Assembly: GCF_001429725.1 (NCBI RefSeq)
Contig: NZ_LMHV01000001.1
Location: forward strand, 124,001 to 188,000
Direction: 5' to 3'
DNA length: 64,000 nt
From: Rhizobium sp. Root708
GTDB taxonomy: Bacteria; Pseudomonadota; Alphaproteobacteria; Rhizobiales; Rhizobiaceae
The notes below the pieces were generated by a model, which searched no databases, was not told the origin of the DNA, and saw only the letters and a program-made list of their open reading frames with translations. This document shows, one piece after another, positions 1 to 9,814 of this stretch. Numbering within the stretch: the stretch's first letter is position 1; each line of letters starts with the position of its first letter. Position numbers and translations under genes: made by a program.

Positions 1-1099
1 TGTCATCGATCAGTTCGCCGAGCGAAATGCCGAACGCGGTCTCGAACAGACCGCCGTGCTTCACATTGCCGGCAATCTGGATCGGAATAGTGCCGCGCGA
101 GCGGCCAAGGCCGAAGTCGCGGTAATAGGCAGCGCCCTTGTCCATGATCACAGGCACCGAGGCGAGCGAAATGACGTTGTTGATGACGGTGGGACAATCG
201 AAGAGCCCCTTGTGAGCAGGCAGCGGCGGCTTGGCGCGAACAACACCGCGCTTGCCTTCAAGGCTGTTCAGAAGTGCTGTCTCCTCGCCGCAGACATAGG
301 CGCCGGCGCCGGTGCGGACTTCCATGTCGAACGCCTTGCCCGAGCCCAGAACCGACGTGCCGAGGATGCCGGCGCTGCGGGCAATATCGATCGCCCGGCT
401 CATCGCCGCGATCGCATGCGGATATTCCGACCGCGTGTAGATAAAGCCCTTGGTGGCGCCTGTCGCAAGGCCAGCGATCGCCATCCCCTCGATCAGCACG
501 AAGGGATCGCCTTCCATGATCATCCGGTCGGCGAAGGTGCCGCTGTCGCCTTCATCGGCATTGCAGACGATGTATTTACGCTCACCCGGCGCGTCGAGCA
601 CCGTCTTCCACTTGATCCCCGTCGGGAAGCCCGCGCCGCCACGGCCGCGCAGACCGGAATCGGTAACTTCCTTGACGACATCGGCGGGCTGCATCGAAAC
701 CGCACGGCGCAAGCCGGCGAGACCGCCATGCGCCTCATAATCGTCAAGCGAGAGCGGATCGGTGATGCCGCAGCGGGCAAAGGTCAGGCGTGTCTGGCGC
801 TTGAGGAACGGCAGTTCCTCAACCTCGCCAAGACAGAGCGGATGATCCTTGCCCGTGACCAATCCGGCATCGAACAGCGAAACCACGTCCTTCGCCTTCA
901 CCGGCCCGTAGCCGACGCGCTTGCCAGCGACTTCCACCTCGACCAGCGGCTCCAGCCAGTGCATGCCGCGAGAACCATTGCGCACGATCTTGGCGTCGAG
1001 CCCGCGAGCCGCAATCTGCTCGGCGGTCGCCTTTGCCACACGCTCCGCACCCAATGCCAGGGCAGCCGCATCACAGGGAACATAAATCCGGACGGTCAT
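1..1099 (-). CDS. fdsB: NAD-dependent formate dehydrogenase, beta subunit (NuoF-like), C-terminus off the window
   Basis: Diaphorase subunit of a soluble formate dehydrogenase: it passes electrons from the Mo-containing alpha subunit, through FMN, to NAD+. The reading frame is open from an ATG at 1099 to the left edge (366 codons). The first ~110 residues form a thioredoxin-fold-like region. The NuoF core follows, with GRGGAGFPTG (FMN/NADH loop), ADEGDSGTFADR, and GAGAYVCGEETALLNSLEG. The C-terminal 4Fe-4S part would lie outside the window. The start overlaps the fdsG stop as ATGA, so the two are translationally coupled. The alpha subunit gene (fdsA) is expected just beyond the left edge; this is inference. 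Confidence 0.93.
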   Translation of the reverse strand, partial: MTVRIYVPCDAAALALGAERVAKATAEQIAARGLDAKIVRNGSRGMHWLEPLVEVEVAGKRVGYGPVKAKDVVSLFDAGLVTGKDHPLCLGEVEELPFLKRQTRLTFARCGITDPLSLDDYEAHGGLAGLRRAVSMQPADVVKEVTDSGLRGRGGAGFPTGIKWKTVLDAPGERKYIVCNADEGDSGTFADRMIMEGDPFVLIEGMAIAGLATGATKGFIYTRSEYPHAIAAMSRAIDIARSAGILGTSVLGSGKAFDMEVRTGAGAYVCGEETALLNSLEGKRGVVRAKPPLPAHKGLFDCPTVINNVISLASVPVIMDKGAAYYRDFGLGRSRGTIPIQIAGNVKHGGLFETAFGISLGELIDD

Positions 1100-1575
1100 C
1101 GACGTGCCTCCGAAATCAGCGCCTCGAGATCGGCGGCGTCCACCCGGCCATGTACCTCGCCGTCCATCATCGCGGACGGCGAGCACGAACAGAGCCCGAG
1201 ACAGAAGACGGGTTCGAGGGTGATCGCTCCATCTGGCGTCGTGCCGTGCCAGTCGATGCCAAGCAGCGCCTTGACGCGCTCGGCCAGCAGATCGCCGCCC
1301 ATCGACTGGCAGGCCTCGGCGCGACAGAGCTTCAGCACATGCCGGCCAGCAGGATGATCGCGATAATCATGATAGAAGGTGACGACGCCATGAACCTCGG
1401 CGCGAGAGAGATTCAGCTCTTTCGCGATGATGGGTAACGCCTCTTGCGAGACATAGCCGAATTCATCCTGGATCTCGTGCAGGATCGGCAGCAACGGGCC
1501 TTCGAGATGCTTGAGATGGTCGATGATCGCGATGGTACGTGTTGCGATATCGCCATTGGCGACATGGATATTCAT
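1096..1575 (-). CDS. fdsG: NAD-dependent formate dehydrogenase, gamma subunit (NuoE-like 2Fe-2S protein)
   Basis: Electron-transfer subunit of 159 aa with the thioredoxin-like 2Fe-2S fold of NuoE/HoxE. The four expected ligands are visible as C84 and C89 (LCRAEAC) and C125 and C129 (FCLGLC). An N-terminal helical region precedes the Fe-S fold, as usual for the family. A strong ribosome site (GGGAGGG) lies about 7 nt before the ATG. It is the first gene of the fdsGB(A..) operon, follows an activator-type promoter, and overlaps fdsB by 4 nt. The pairing with FdsB rather than Nuo proteins, and the LysR gene upstream, argue for formate dehydrogenase and not complex I. Confidence 0.93.
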   Translation of the reverse strand: MNIHVANGDIATRTIAIIDHLKHLEGPLLPILHEIQDEFGYVSQEALPIIAKELNLSRAEVHGVVTFYHDYRDHPAGRHVLKLCRAEACQSMGGDLLAERVKALLGIDWHGTTPDGAITLEPVFCLGLCSCSPSAMMDGEVHGRVDAADLEALISEARR

Positions 1576-1648
1576 CAGCAGCCCTCCCGCGGCCTGCGAA
1601 TCGCGGTAAAGGCCCTCTTCCGTAGCCTGCGACCGCTAACGTCAGTTC

Positions 1649-1677
1649 ATTATAGAACTTTCTCAGGCTTGGACGAA
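1649..1677 (-). promoter_or_regulatory. Predicted fds promoter: perfect -10, weak -35
   Basis: Read on the minus strand, a perfect TATAAT (1654-1649) lies 74 nt before the fdsG ATG. The hexamer 17 nt upstream (TTCGTC) is a poor -35 match, as expected for a promoter that needs an activator. The inferred transcription start is near 1642. Confidence 0.55.
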
Positions 1678-1704
1678 GCGATCAATAATGTTGTTCCGTC
1701 AAAC

Positions 1705-1721
1705 GATAGGATAAACCTATC
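1705..1721. promoter_or_regulatory. Inverted repeat, probable LysR-type operator for fds
   Basis: GATAGG-ATAAA-CCTATC is a perfect inverted repeat containing an ATAG-N7-CTAT core, the shape of LysR-family recognition sites. Its centre is about 70 bp upstream of the inferred fds start, the usual place for the main LysR recognition site. It overlaps the last codon of the LysR gene. That the neighbouring LysR protein binds it is inference. Confidence 0.55.
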
Positions 1722-2613
1722 AAAAATCCGCCTCTTCGGCGAGATTGCGCGCCTCATGCAGCAAAGCGGAAACCAATGGCGTGAATGGCTCACGATGCGT
1801 CGCCACCAGACCGACGAGATGATGGGCTTGCGGCTCGGTGATCGGGATCATCCTGATTTCAGCAGGAAAACCGAATGATTTTGCAATATTGCGCGGCATT
1901 ATGCTCGCCCAGCGCCCTGTCCGGACGTGGGAGAACAGCACGATCATCGAGTTCGACTCGAGTGTCGGGTGCGCAACGGCGCCCGCTTCGGCGAGATGCT
2001 GATTGATGATGCGGCGGTTTTGCATGTCCGCCGTCAATAGACAAAGCCGAAGAAGGCCGACTTCCTTCCACGTCACACTCTCGCGATCAGAGAGAGGGCT
2101 GCCGGCAGCCGTGATCAGATTGTAATGCTCGGCATAGAGCGGAACGCTGGTGACACGCCCGAGCGGCTCATTCTCGAGGTAGGTGATCCCGGCATCGATC
2201 TCGAGATTCTCAAGCATGCTCAGGACCTGCAGCGAGTTTCTGGAGACGATCGAAAAGGTCACATCCGGATGCCGCTCCTGAAATGGCGCCGTGATTTTCG
2301 TCAGCATGGACAAGGCTGTCGGAATTGCCGCAATCTTGATGTGTCCGGACAGGCCCTTTCGGGCGGCGCGCATCTCCTCCCGCATGGTGCGGGTATCTCC
2401 GACGATGCGCCGCGCCCACTCCAGCACGCGCTGCCCTTCCGGCGTCAGCCCCTGGAAGCGTGAACCACGCTGCACGAGAATGACGCCCAGCTGATCCTCC
2501 AGCTGGCGGATCGCTGCCGAAAGCGAAGGTTGTGAAATTCCGCACTCTTCGGCAGCACGGCCAAAATGCTTCTCGTTTGCGAGAGCGATAAAGAATTCCA
2601 GCTTGTCGATCAT
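1720..2613 (-). CDS. LysR-family transcriptional regulator, probably of the fds operon
   Basis: A 297-aa LysR protein. The winged-helix DNA-binding domain spans about residues 1-60 (FGRAAEECGISQPSLSAAIR is the HTH). A linker helix and a two-lobed effector-binding domain cover about 90-290. GGAGGCGGG sits directly before the ATG. It is codirectional with fdsGB and ends about 145 bp before fdsG, instead of being divergent as many LysR genes are. The inverted repeat and activator-type promoter in that gap suggest it activates formate dehydrogenase, possibly in response to formate. The ligand is not visible from sequence. Confidence 0.9.
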   Translation of the reverse strand: MIDKLEFFIALANEKHFGRAAEECGISQPSLSAAIRQLEDQLGVILVQRGSRFQGLTPEGQRVLEWARRIVGDTRTMREEMRAARKGLSGHIKIAAIPTALSMLTKITAPFQERHPDVTFSIVSRNSLQVLSMLENLEIDAGITYLENEPLGRVTSVPLYAEHYNLITAAGSPLSDRESVTWKEVGLLRLCLLTADMQNRRIINQHLAEAGAVAHPTLESNSMIVLFSHVRTGRWASIMPRNIAKSFGFPAEIRMIPITEPQAHHLVGLVATHREPFTPLVSALLHEARNLAEEADF

Positions 2614-2683
2614 CCCGCCTCCGCGCCGAACCTCGGCTCACGCTATTGTCACGACAAGACCGCGACGGGCAAGAGGGCTGGGG

Positions 2684-3019
2684 TTAGGCGTCCGCCGGCA
2701 CCATGACGAAGAGTGTCCGCAGGAAGGCAACGGTACCCGGGTTCTCCACGCGATAGTAGATCAACCGACCCTGCCTGCGGGTGTTGACGATCCCCTCCAT
2801 CCGCAGACGGGCAAGCTGTTGAGAAACCATCGCTTGTTGGATGCCGAGGATATCCTCGATCTCGCCTACCGTTCTCTCCCCATCGGCAAGAATGCAGAGG
2901 ATGAGGAGCCGCGTATGGTGGGCGAGCGCTTTTAGAAGATCGCTCGCCTCTCGTGCGCGCACGGAGAATTTCTGAAATTCGTGATCGGGCATACCCGATC
3001 TCGGTGTAGGCAAATGCAT
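2684..3019 (-). CDS. ArsR/SmtB-family transcriptional regulator
   Basis: A 111-aa winged-helix repressor. The recognition helix is in QQAMVSQQLARLRMEG, followed by the beta-wing NTRRQGRLIYYRV. The sequence resembles the ArsR branch containing BigR/SqrR-type persulfide sensors, but only one cysteine is present (C42), so a two-cysteine redox switch is not possible within one chain. The canonical CxC metal site of ArsR/SmtB is also absent. The effector is therefore unknown. The target could be itself or the SDR gene upstream. An alternative start is Met10 (2992). Confidence 0.85.
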   Translation of the reverse strand: MHLPTPRSGMPDHEFQKFSVRAREASDLLKALAHHTRLLILCILADGERTVGEIEDILGIQQAMVSQQLARLRMEGIVNTRRQGRLIYYRVENPGTVAFLRTLFVMVPADA

Positions 3020-3040
3020 TCTATATCTCTGATTGCATGA

Positions 3041-3046
3041 ATTATA
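3041..3046 (-). promoter_or_regulatory. Possible -10 element for the ArsR gene
   Basis: A perfect TATAAT on the minus strand lies 21 nt before the ArsR ATG, in an AT-rich stretch. No good -35 hexamer is seen at 16-18 nt spacing, so this is a weak call. The surrounding sequence repeats TGCAT, which might be operator sequence. Confidence 0.35.
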
Positions 3047-3107
3047 AAACTCAAGTCACAAGATAACATATACGCGCATGCCGATCGTTTGGATCTTCTA
3101 AAATACC

Positions 3108-3144
3108 AAAAAAAGTCCGGCGGTTAGCAAATGAGCTGACCGCC
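3108..3144 (-). terminator. Intrinsic terminator of the SDR gene
   Basis: On the minus strand GGCGGT...ACCGCC pairs across the end of the SDR reading frame and is followed by GGAC and seven T residues. The loop is long (14 nt), so confidence is moderate. Confidence 0.5.
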
Positions 3145-3894
3145 ATTGATTTCAAGTACTTGTCCGGTCACATAACCGGAAAGTGAAGGCGCAGCCAGAA
3201 AGAGGTAGGCCGGTGCGCAGTCCTCTGCCGTGCCAAGCCGCTGCAGAGGGATGCTCTTGCGAGTCGCCTCGAGCTTCTCGGGAGAAGAATAGCGTTGATG
3301 GAAATCCGTCTCGATGGTGCCAGGCGAAACGCAGTTGACCCGGACACCAGCGGGCGCCAGTTCTCGCGCAAGCGCCTTGGAGTAAGTGGCAACGAACGCC
3401 TTCGACGCCGAATAGATTGCCGATCCCGGGCTACCTCCGGTCAGCGCGGAAATCGAAACCGTATTGACGATCGCCGCACCCTGCGCCGCCCGCAATGCCG
3501 GAATGAGCGCCCGTGTCAGCTCCACGACGGACGTCTGGTTAAGTTGCACGACTGATTGATACTGCTCGTCCGTCAGCTGATCGGCGGGAAAACGGCCGAC
3601 CATGGTGCCGGCATTGTTGACGAGCACGTCGATACGGTCGAACGTCGAAAGCACCGTGTTGGCGAAGGCCCGCGTTCCCTCGGCCTTGCTGAAATCGGCG
3701 GCGACCAGAAACGCACGCCGATCAGCTTCAGCCGTCAGCAGAAAGTCCGGCAAGCTACGCTCGCTTTCACGACCGATGTGAGCAAGCACCTTGGCGCCGC
3801 AATCCAGAAACTGGCGGGTGACCTCGAGCCCGATCCCCCTGCCAGCACCTGTCACCACGACATTGCGATTTTCGAACAGCTTTGGATGAAACAT
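3124..3894 (-). CDS. Short-chain dehydrogenase/reductase (classical SDR)
   Basis: A 256-aa NAD(P)-dependent oxidoreductase of unknown substrate. The nucleotide-binding TGAGRGIG, NNAG, the active-site Ser (TVSISAL), Tyr and Lys (YSASK), and the C-terminal GQVLEINGG are all visible. The frame stays open upstream to 4110. I start at the ATG at 3894 because a G-rich ribosome site (GGGGGG) precedes it and because the upstream extension runs into the atp operon terminator and adds no SDR-like sequence. An ATG at 3912 is the alternative. It stands alone between an ArsR gene and atpC. Confidence 0.85.
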   Translation of the reverse strand: MFHPKLFENRNVVVTGAGRGIGLEVTRQFLDCGAKVLAHIGRESERSLPDFLLTAEADRRAFLVAADFSKAEGTRAFANTVLSTFDRIDVLVNNAGTMVGRFPADQLTDEQYQSVVQLNQTSVVELTRALIPALRAAQGAAIVNTVSISALTGGSPGSAIYSASKAFVATYSKALARELAPAGVRVNCVSPGTIETDFHQRYSSPEKLEATRKSIPLQRLGTAEDCAPAYLFLAAPSLSGYVTGQVLEINGGQLIC

Positions 3895-4072
3895 GATCCC
3901 CCCGATGGACATCGTGGCGCCGTCTTCGCGCCGAACGTTATGAATCCCCACAGCGAAAACTATGGCGGCAACCGCGGAAAGCAAACACGCGCGACGGCCG
4001 CCGTCAACGCTGCATGTCTCGCAACGGCACGAGTTGACACCGACCCCGCGAGAAGTGCTGACACCATGTGGC

Positions 4073-4106
4073 AAAAACAAAAAAAGCGGCCTCGAAGGGC
4101 CGCTTT
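4073..4106 (-). terminator. Intrinsic terminator of the atp operon
   Basis: AAAGCGGCC and GGCCGCTTT form a perfect 9-bp stem with a 6-nt loop. On the minus strand a T-rich tract (seven T, G, then five T) follows, 25-55 nt after the atpC stop. Confidence 0.88.
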
Positions 4107-4129
4107 CCATCCGTCTTATTCAGACGATA

Positions 4130-4537
4130 TCAGTCCTGATTGACCACACCCTTGAGGTGCGTGAGCTCCATGATGTAGTGCTCAAGCCGGGACTTCTGCT
4201 CATGGTGGTGTGCGTCGTCGAGTTCGGTCTTCGCCGCGTCGATACGCAGTGTCAACTCGTCCTTGGACAGGTCCTGTACGATGACAGCGGATTCAGCAAG
4301 CAGCGTGCAGCCGGTCGGCAGAATGTCTGCAAAACCGCCGAACACCACGTAGTCCTGCTTCTTGCCGTTCGCGGAGCGAACGCTGACGATGCCGGGCTTG
4401 ATTGTTGTCATCGTCGGGGCGTGGTGCGCCATGACGGTCATCTCGCCGTCGGTTGCCGGAATGACAACTTCGGTCACCATCTCCGACAGCAGCAGTCGCT
4501 CGGGAGATACGAGTTCAAAATTGAAATTGTCAGCCAT
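4130..4537 (-). CDS. atpC: F1F0 ATP synthase epsilon subunit
   Basis: A 135-aa central-stalk subunit that couples rotor and catalytic head and can inhibit ATP hydrolysis. The N-terminal beta-sandwich (FNFELVSPERLL, EVVIPATDGEMTVMAHHAP) and the C-terminal helical pair (about 90-135) are of normal length. It is the last gene of atpHAGDC, about 77 nt after atpD, and is followed by the intrinsic terminator. The F0 genes are not in this window, which agrees with the split F0/F1 operons of alphaproteobacteria. Confidence 0.97.
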   Translation of the reverse strand: MADNFNFELVSPERLLLSEMVTEVVIPATDGEMTVMAHHAPTMTTIKPGIVSVRSANGKKQDYVVFGGFADILPTGCTLLAESAVIVQDLSKDELTLRIDAAKTELDDAHHHEQKSRLEHYIMELTHLKGVVNQD

Positions 4538-4614
4538 GACGTTTCACTTCTTGATTGTCTTTGAAACGAGAGACGGCGCGCGGGGACGGACCCTGCGCGC
4601 CGTAAGTGAATGCA

Positions 4615-6971
<2,357 letters not shown>

Positions 6972-6995
6972 CCGTTATCCGTCCTTTAGGTCCGA

Positions 6996-8525
6996 TTAGG
7001 CGAAGGACTTCGCGAAGCTATCGACGGCAGCGGTGAGCTTGCCCTTCGTATCGTCGCTGATGGCCTTGTCGTTACGGATCGTGTCGAGGATAGCCGAGCC
7101 TTCCGAACGAAGGTACGACAGCAGGCCCTGCTCGAACTTGCCGACCTGGTTGACCGGGATCTTGTCGAGGTAGCCGTTGACGCCGGCGAAGATCACCGCG
7201 ACCTGCTCTTCCGTCTTCAGCGGCGAGAACTGCGGCTGCTTCAGGAGTTCGGTCAGGCGTGCACCGCGGTTAAGCAGGCGCTGCGTCGAGGCATCGAGGT
7301 CCGAACCGAACTGAGCGAAGGCGGCCATTTCGCGATACTGGGCGAGCTCGCCCTTGATCGAGCCAGCAACCTGCTTCATGGCCTTGATCTGAGCGGCGGA
7401 ACCAACGCGCGAAACCGACAGACCGACGTTAACGGCGGGACGAATGCCCTGGTAGAACAGGTCGGTTTCGAGGAAGATCTGGCCGTCGGTGATCGAGATC
7501 ACGTTGGTCGGAATGAAGGCCGAAACGTCGTTGCCCTGGGTTTCGATGACAGGCAGAGCCGTCAGAGAGCCAGCGCCCTTTTCGTCGGAGAGCTTTGCAG
7601 CGCGCTCGAGGAGACGCGAATGCAGGTAGAAAACGTCGCCCGGATAGGCTTCGCGGCCCGGCGGGCGGCGCAGCAGCAGGGACATCTGGCGATAAGCAAC
7701 AGCCTGCTTGGACAGGTCGTCGTAACCGATCAGCGCATGCTGACCGTTGTCGCGGAAGAATTCGCCCATCGTGCAGCCAGCGAACGGTGCCAGGTACTGC
7801 ATAGGAGCCGGATCGGAAGCCGTGGCGGCAACAACGATCGAGTACTTCATTGCGCCGCGTTCTTCGAGAACCTTGACGAACTGGGCAACGGTCGAACGCT
7901 TCTGGCCGATAGCGACGTAGACGCAGTACAGCTTTTCGCCGTCCGGGCCGTTGTCGTGGATAGCCTTCTGGTTCAGGATCGCATCGAGAATGATCGCGGT
8001 CTTGCCGGTCTGGCGGTCGCCGATGACGAGCTCGCGCTGGCCACGGCCGACCGGGATGAGCGCGTCGATGGCCTTGAGGCCGGTCGACATCGGCTCATGA
8101 ACCGACTTACGCGGAATGATGCCCGGAGCCTTGACGTCGACACGCGCACGGCGGGTCGCGTTGATCGGGCCCTTGCCGTCGATCGGGTTGCCGAGAGCGT
8201 CGACAACGCGGCCGAGCAGCTCCGGACCAACCGGAACGTCAACGATGGCGCCGGTCCGCTTGACGGTGTCGCCTTCCTTGATCCCGCGCTCCGAGCCGAA
8301 GATGACCACGCCGACATTGTCGGCTTCGAGGTTCATCGCCATGCCGCGGATGCCACCGGGGAATTCGACCATTTCGCCTGCCTGGACATTGTCCAGACCA
8401 TAGACGCGAGCGATACCGTCACCGACGGAGAGAACCTGACCGACTTCCGAGACTTCTGCCTCTTTACCGAAGTTTTTGATCTGGTCTTTGAGAATTGCGG
8501 AAATTTCCGCAGCGCGGATATCCAT
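6996..8525 (-). CDS. atpA: F1F0 ATP synthase alpha subunit
   Basis: The 509-aa non-catalytic nucleotide-binding subunit. It begins [16 protein letters not shown], the helix that binds delta. Walker A is [11 protein letters not shown] near residue 170, and the conserved [17 protein letters not shown] segment is present near 365-381. Length is normal. Its ATG overlaps the atpH stop (TGATG), so the two are translationally coupled. Confidence 0.98.
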   Translation of the reverse strand: MDIRAAEISAILKDQIKNFGKEAEVSEVGQVLSVGDGIARVYGLDNVQAGEMVEFPGGIRGMAMNLEADNVGVVIFGSERGIKEGDTVKRTGAIVDVPVGPELLGRVVDALGNPIDGKGPINATRRARVDVKAPGIIPRKSVHEPMSTGLKAIDALIPVGRGQRELVIGDRQTGKTAIILDAILNQKAIHDNGPDGEKLYCVYVAIGQKRSTVAQFVKVLEERGAMKYSIVVAATASDPAPMQYLAPFAGCTMGEFFRDNGQHALIGYDDLSKQAVAYRQMSLLLRRPPGREAYPGDVFYLHSRLLERAAKLSDEKGAGSLTALPVIETQGNDVSAFIPTNVISITDGQIFLETDLFYQGIRPAVNVGLSVSRVGSAAQIKAMKQVAGSIKGELAQYREMAAFAQFGSDLDASTQRLLNRGARLTELLKQPQFSPLKTEEQVAVIFAGVNGYLDKIPVNQVGKFEQGLLSYLRSEGSAILDTIRNDKAISDDTKGKLTAAVDSFAKSFA

Positions 8526-9109
8526 CAGCCGACCTCTTTCAATGCAAGCTTAAGGGTAGAGAGTTTTGTACGAAGAGACGTATCAATCTGACGAGACCCG
8601 ACCTTCACGATCAGACCACCAAGAATTGACGGATCAACCGTGACGTTGATCGCCACGTCTTTGCCGGTGACGCCCTTCAGCGCCGCCTTCAATTCGGTTT
8701 CCTGCGCTGCGGTGAGCGCATGGGCCGAGGTAACCTCGGCAGCAATTTCACCACGCTGGTTGGCAGCGATGATGCGGAAGGCCTTGATCATGCCCGGGAG
8801 GGCAAAGAGGCGGCGGTTACGCGCCACGACCTTCAGAAAGTTTGCAAAAAAGCCGCTGATGCCAGCCTTCTCGCTGATGGCAACGATCGCCTTCAGCTGA
8901 TCCTCGGCCGAGAAAACAGGGCTCGACACGAAACGCTTCAGATCGTCGCTCTCGTCAAGCATCGCCTGGAAGCGGTCGAGGTCCGCGGTGACGCTGTCGA
9001 CGACGCCTTCCTCAAGCGCCAGCTCGAATAGCGACGAGGCATAGCGCTCTGCAACACCAGAAGTAAGCTGGGATGTGTCTGCCACTGGCCCAAATTTCCC
9101 TGATTTCAA
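8525..9109 (-). CDS. atpH: F1F0 ATP synthase delta subunit (OSCP)
   Basis: Peripheral-stalk subunit joining F1 to the F0 b subunits. The N-terminal helical bundle ([13 protein letters not shown] onward) and the C-terminal segment with the [21 protein letters not shown] core are intact. The frame begins with an ATG at 9109 (194 aa). The family alignment I recall starts at the [10 protein letters not shown] segment, so the real start may be the GTG at 9085 (186 aa). It heads the operon. Confidence 0.93.
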   Translation of the reverse strand: MKSGKFGPVADTSQLTSGVAERYASSLFELALEEGVVDSVTADLDRFQAMLDESDDLKRFVSSPVFSAEDQLKAIVAISEKAGISGFFANFLKVVARNRRLFALPGMIKAFRIIAANQRGEIAAEVTSAHALTAAQETELKAALKGVTGKDVAINVTVDPSILGGLIVKVGSRQIDTSLRTKLSTLKLALKEVG

Positions 9110-9179
9110 CCCAAGAATCCGGTCCCCGGCGGGCGCCTGACCTATAATCTTGAATTCGTTATGATTTCCCCCAGAAATC

Positions 9180-9213
9180 GCAAGAGAAGCCTCTTGCTTC
9201 TTCCGAAATTCGG
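9180..9213. repeat. Two small inverted repeats upstream of atpH
   Basis: GCAAGAG-AAGC-CTCTTGC (9180-9197) and the palindrome CCGAAATTCGG (9203-9213) lie 70-105 bp before atpH. They could be leader-RNA hairpins or protein-binding sites. The rest of the 236-bp gap shows no convincing promoter by eye. Confidence 0.3.
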
Positions 9214-9345
9214 GGTCCGTCTAACATAGGATATCGGGACTCGCAACACGCGTAACGCCCGAATACGCCTTTCCCATCGATTTCTCTCGCAAAAATGCGC
9301 GATGCGCCGCAATAAAGAGCCTGGCGCTCGATTTATCCGCTCAAC

Positions 9346-9759
9346 TCAAGCGGAAAAGAAACCAAAGACATAGGCGAGAGGAAGCGCCGCCAGAACGATT
9401 TGCACAACCAGAAGTAAATAGTTGAGAATCGTGCTCCCCTTATCTGAAAGGAGAGAAATGATGCGGGCAAAAGCCGCCATCGCGAAGGATGCGCCGAAGA
9501 CCAGATAAACATTTGGCTGCGCCAACATGATAGGGGTGAGCCCAAGCGCTAGATACATTCCGCCGGTCGAGCGAAGCTCCGCATATCCATCGCGTCTTCC
9601 CTCTCGCGGCTGAAGCCCGAAAAGGCGCATCGAATATCCGGGCGCGAACATAATAATGAGGCCCGCCAAGACCGCGAACGCCGCCGAGCAAAAAGCCAGT
9701 TGCTCGCCCAATTCCTCAGGAAAATATAGCTCCATAAGTCGACCCCAAATCATGCCCAA
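9346..9759 (-). CDS. DUF4345-like small integral membrane protein
   Basis: A 137-aa protein with four predicted membrane helices: about residues 20-42, 65-80, 84-104 and 112-133. The loop motif YAELRSTGGMYLALGLTP resembles the DUF4345 family, whose function is unknown. Met9 (9735) is an alternative start. It lies between atpH and the 3' end of priA in the same direction, apparently with its own promoter. Its role is unknown and no enzymatic motif is seen. Confidence 0.7.
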   Translation of the reverse strand: MGMIWGRLMELYFPEELGEQLAFCSAAFAVLAGLIIMFAPGYSMRLFGLQPREGRRDGYAELRSTGGMYLALGLTPIMLAQPNVYLVFGASFAMAAFARIISLLSDKGSTILNYLLLVVQIVLAALPLAYVFGFFSA

Positions 9760-9814
9760 TCGCGTTCTTATGGCATAATTGGCGTCCGCCGCAAAAGCCT
9801 GTTGCGACAGCGAT

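Noticed and set aside
56..1357. 433-codon plus-strand frame over fdsB/fdsG
   Set aside because: The minus strand encodes clear NuoF/NuoE-like proteins with all cofactor motifs; the plus frame has none.
2684..3019. Assignment of the ArsR gene as NolR or as a BigR/SqrR sulfide sensor
   Set aside because: The sequence differs from NolR as I know it, and only one cysteine is present, so the two-cysteine persulfide switch is missing.
3895..4110. 72-residue N-terminal extension of the SDR protein
   Set aside because: It runs into the atp operon terminator and has no homology, while a good ribosome site precedes the ATG at 3894.
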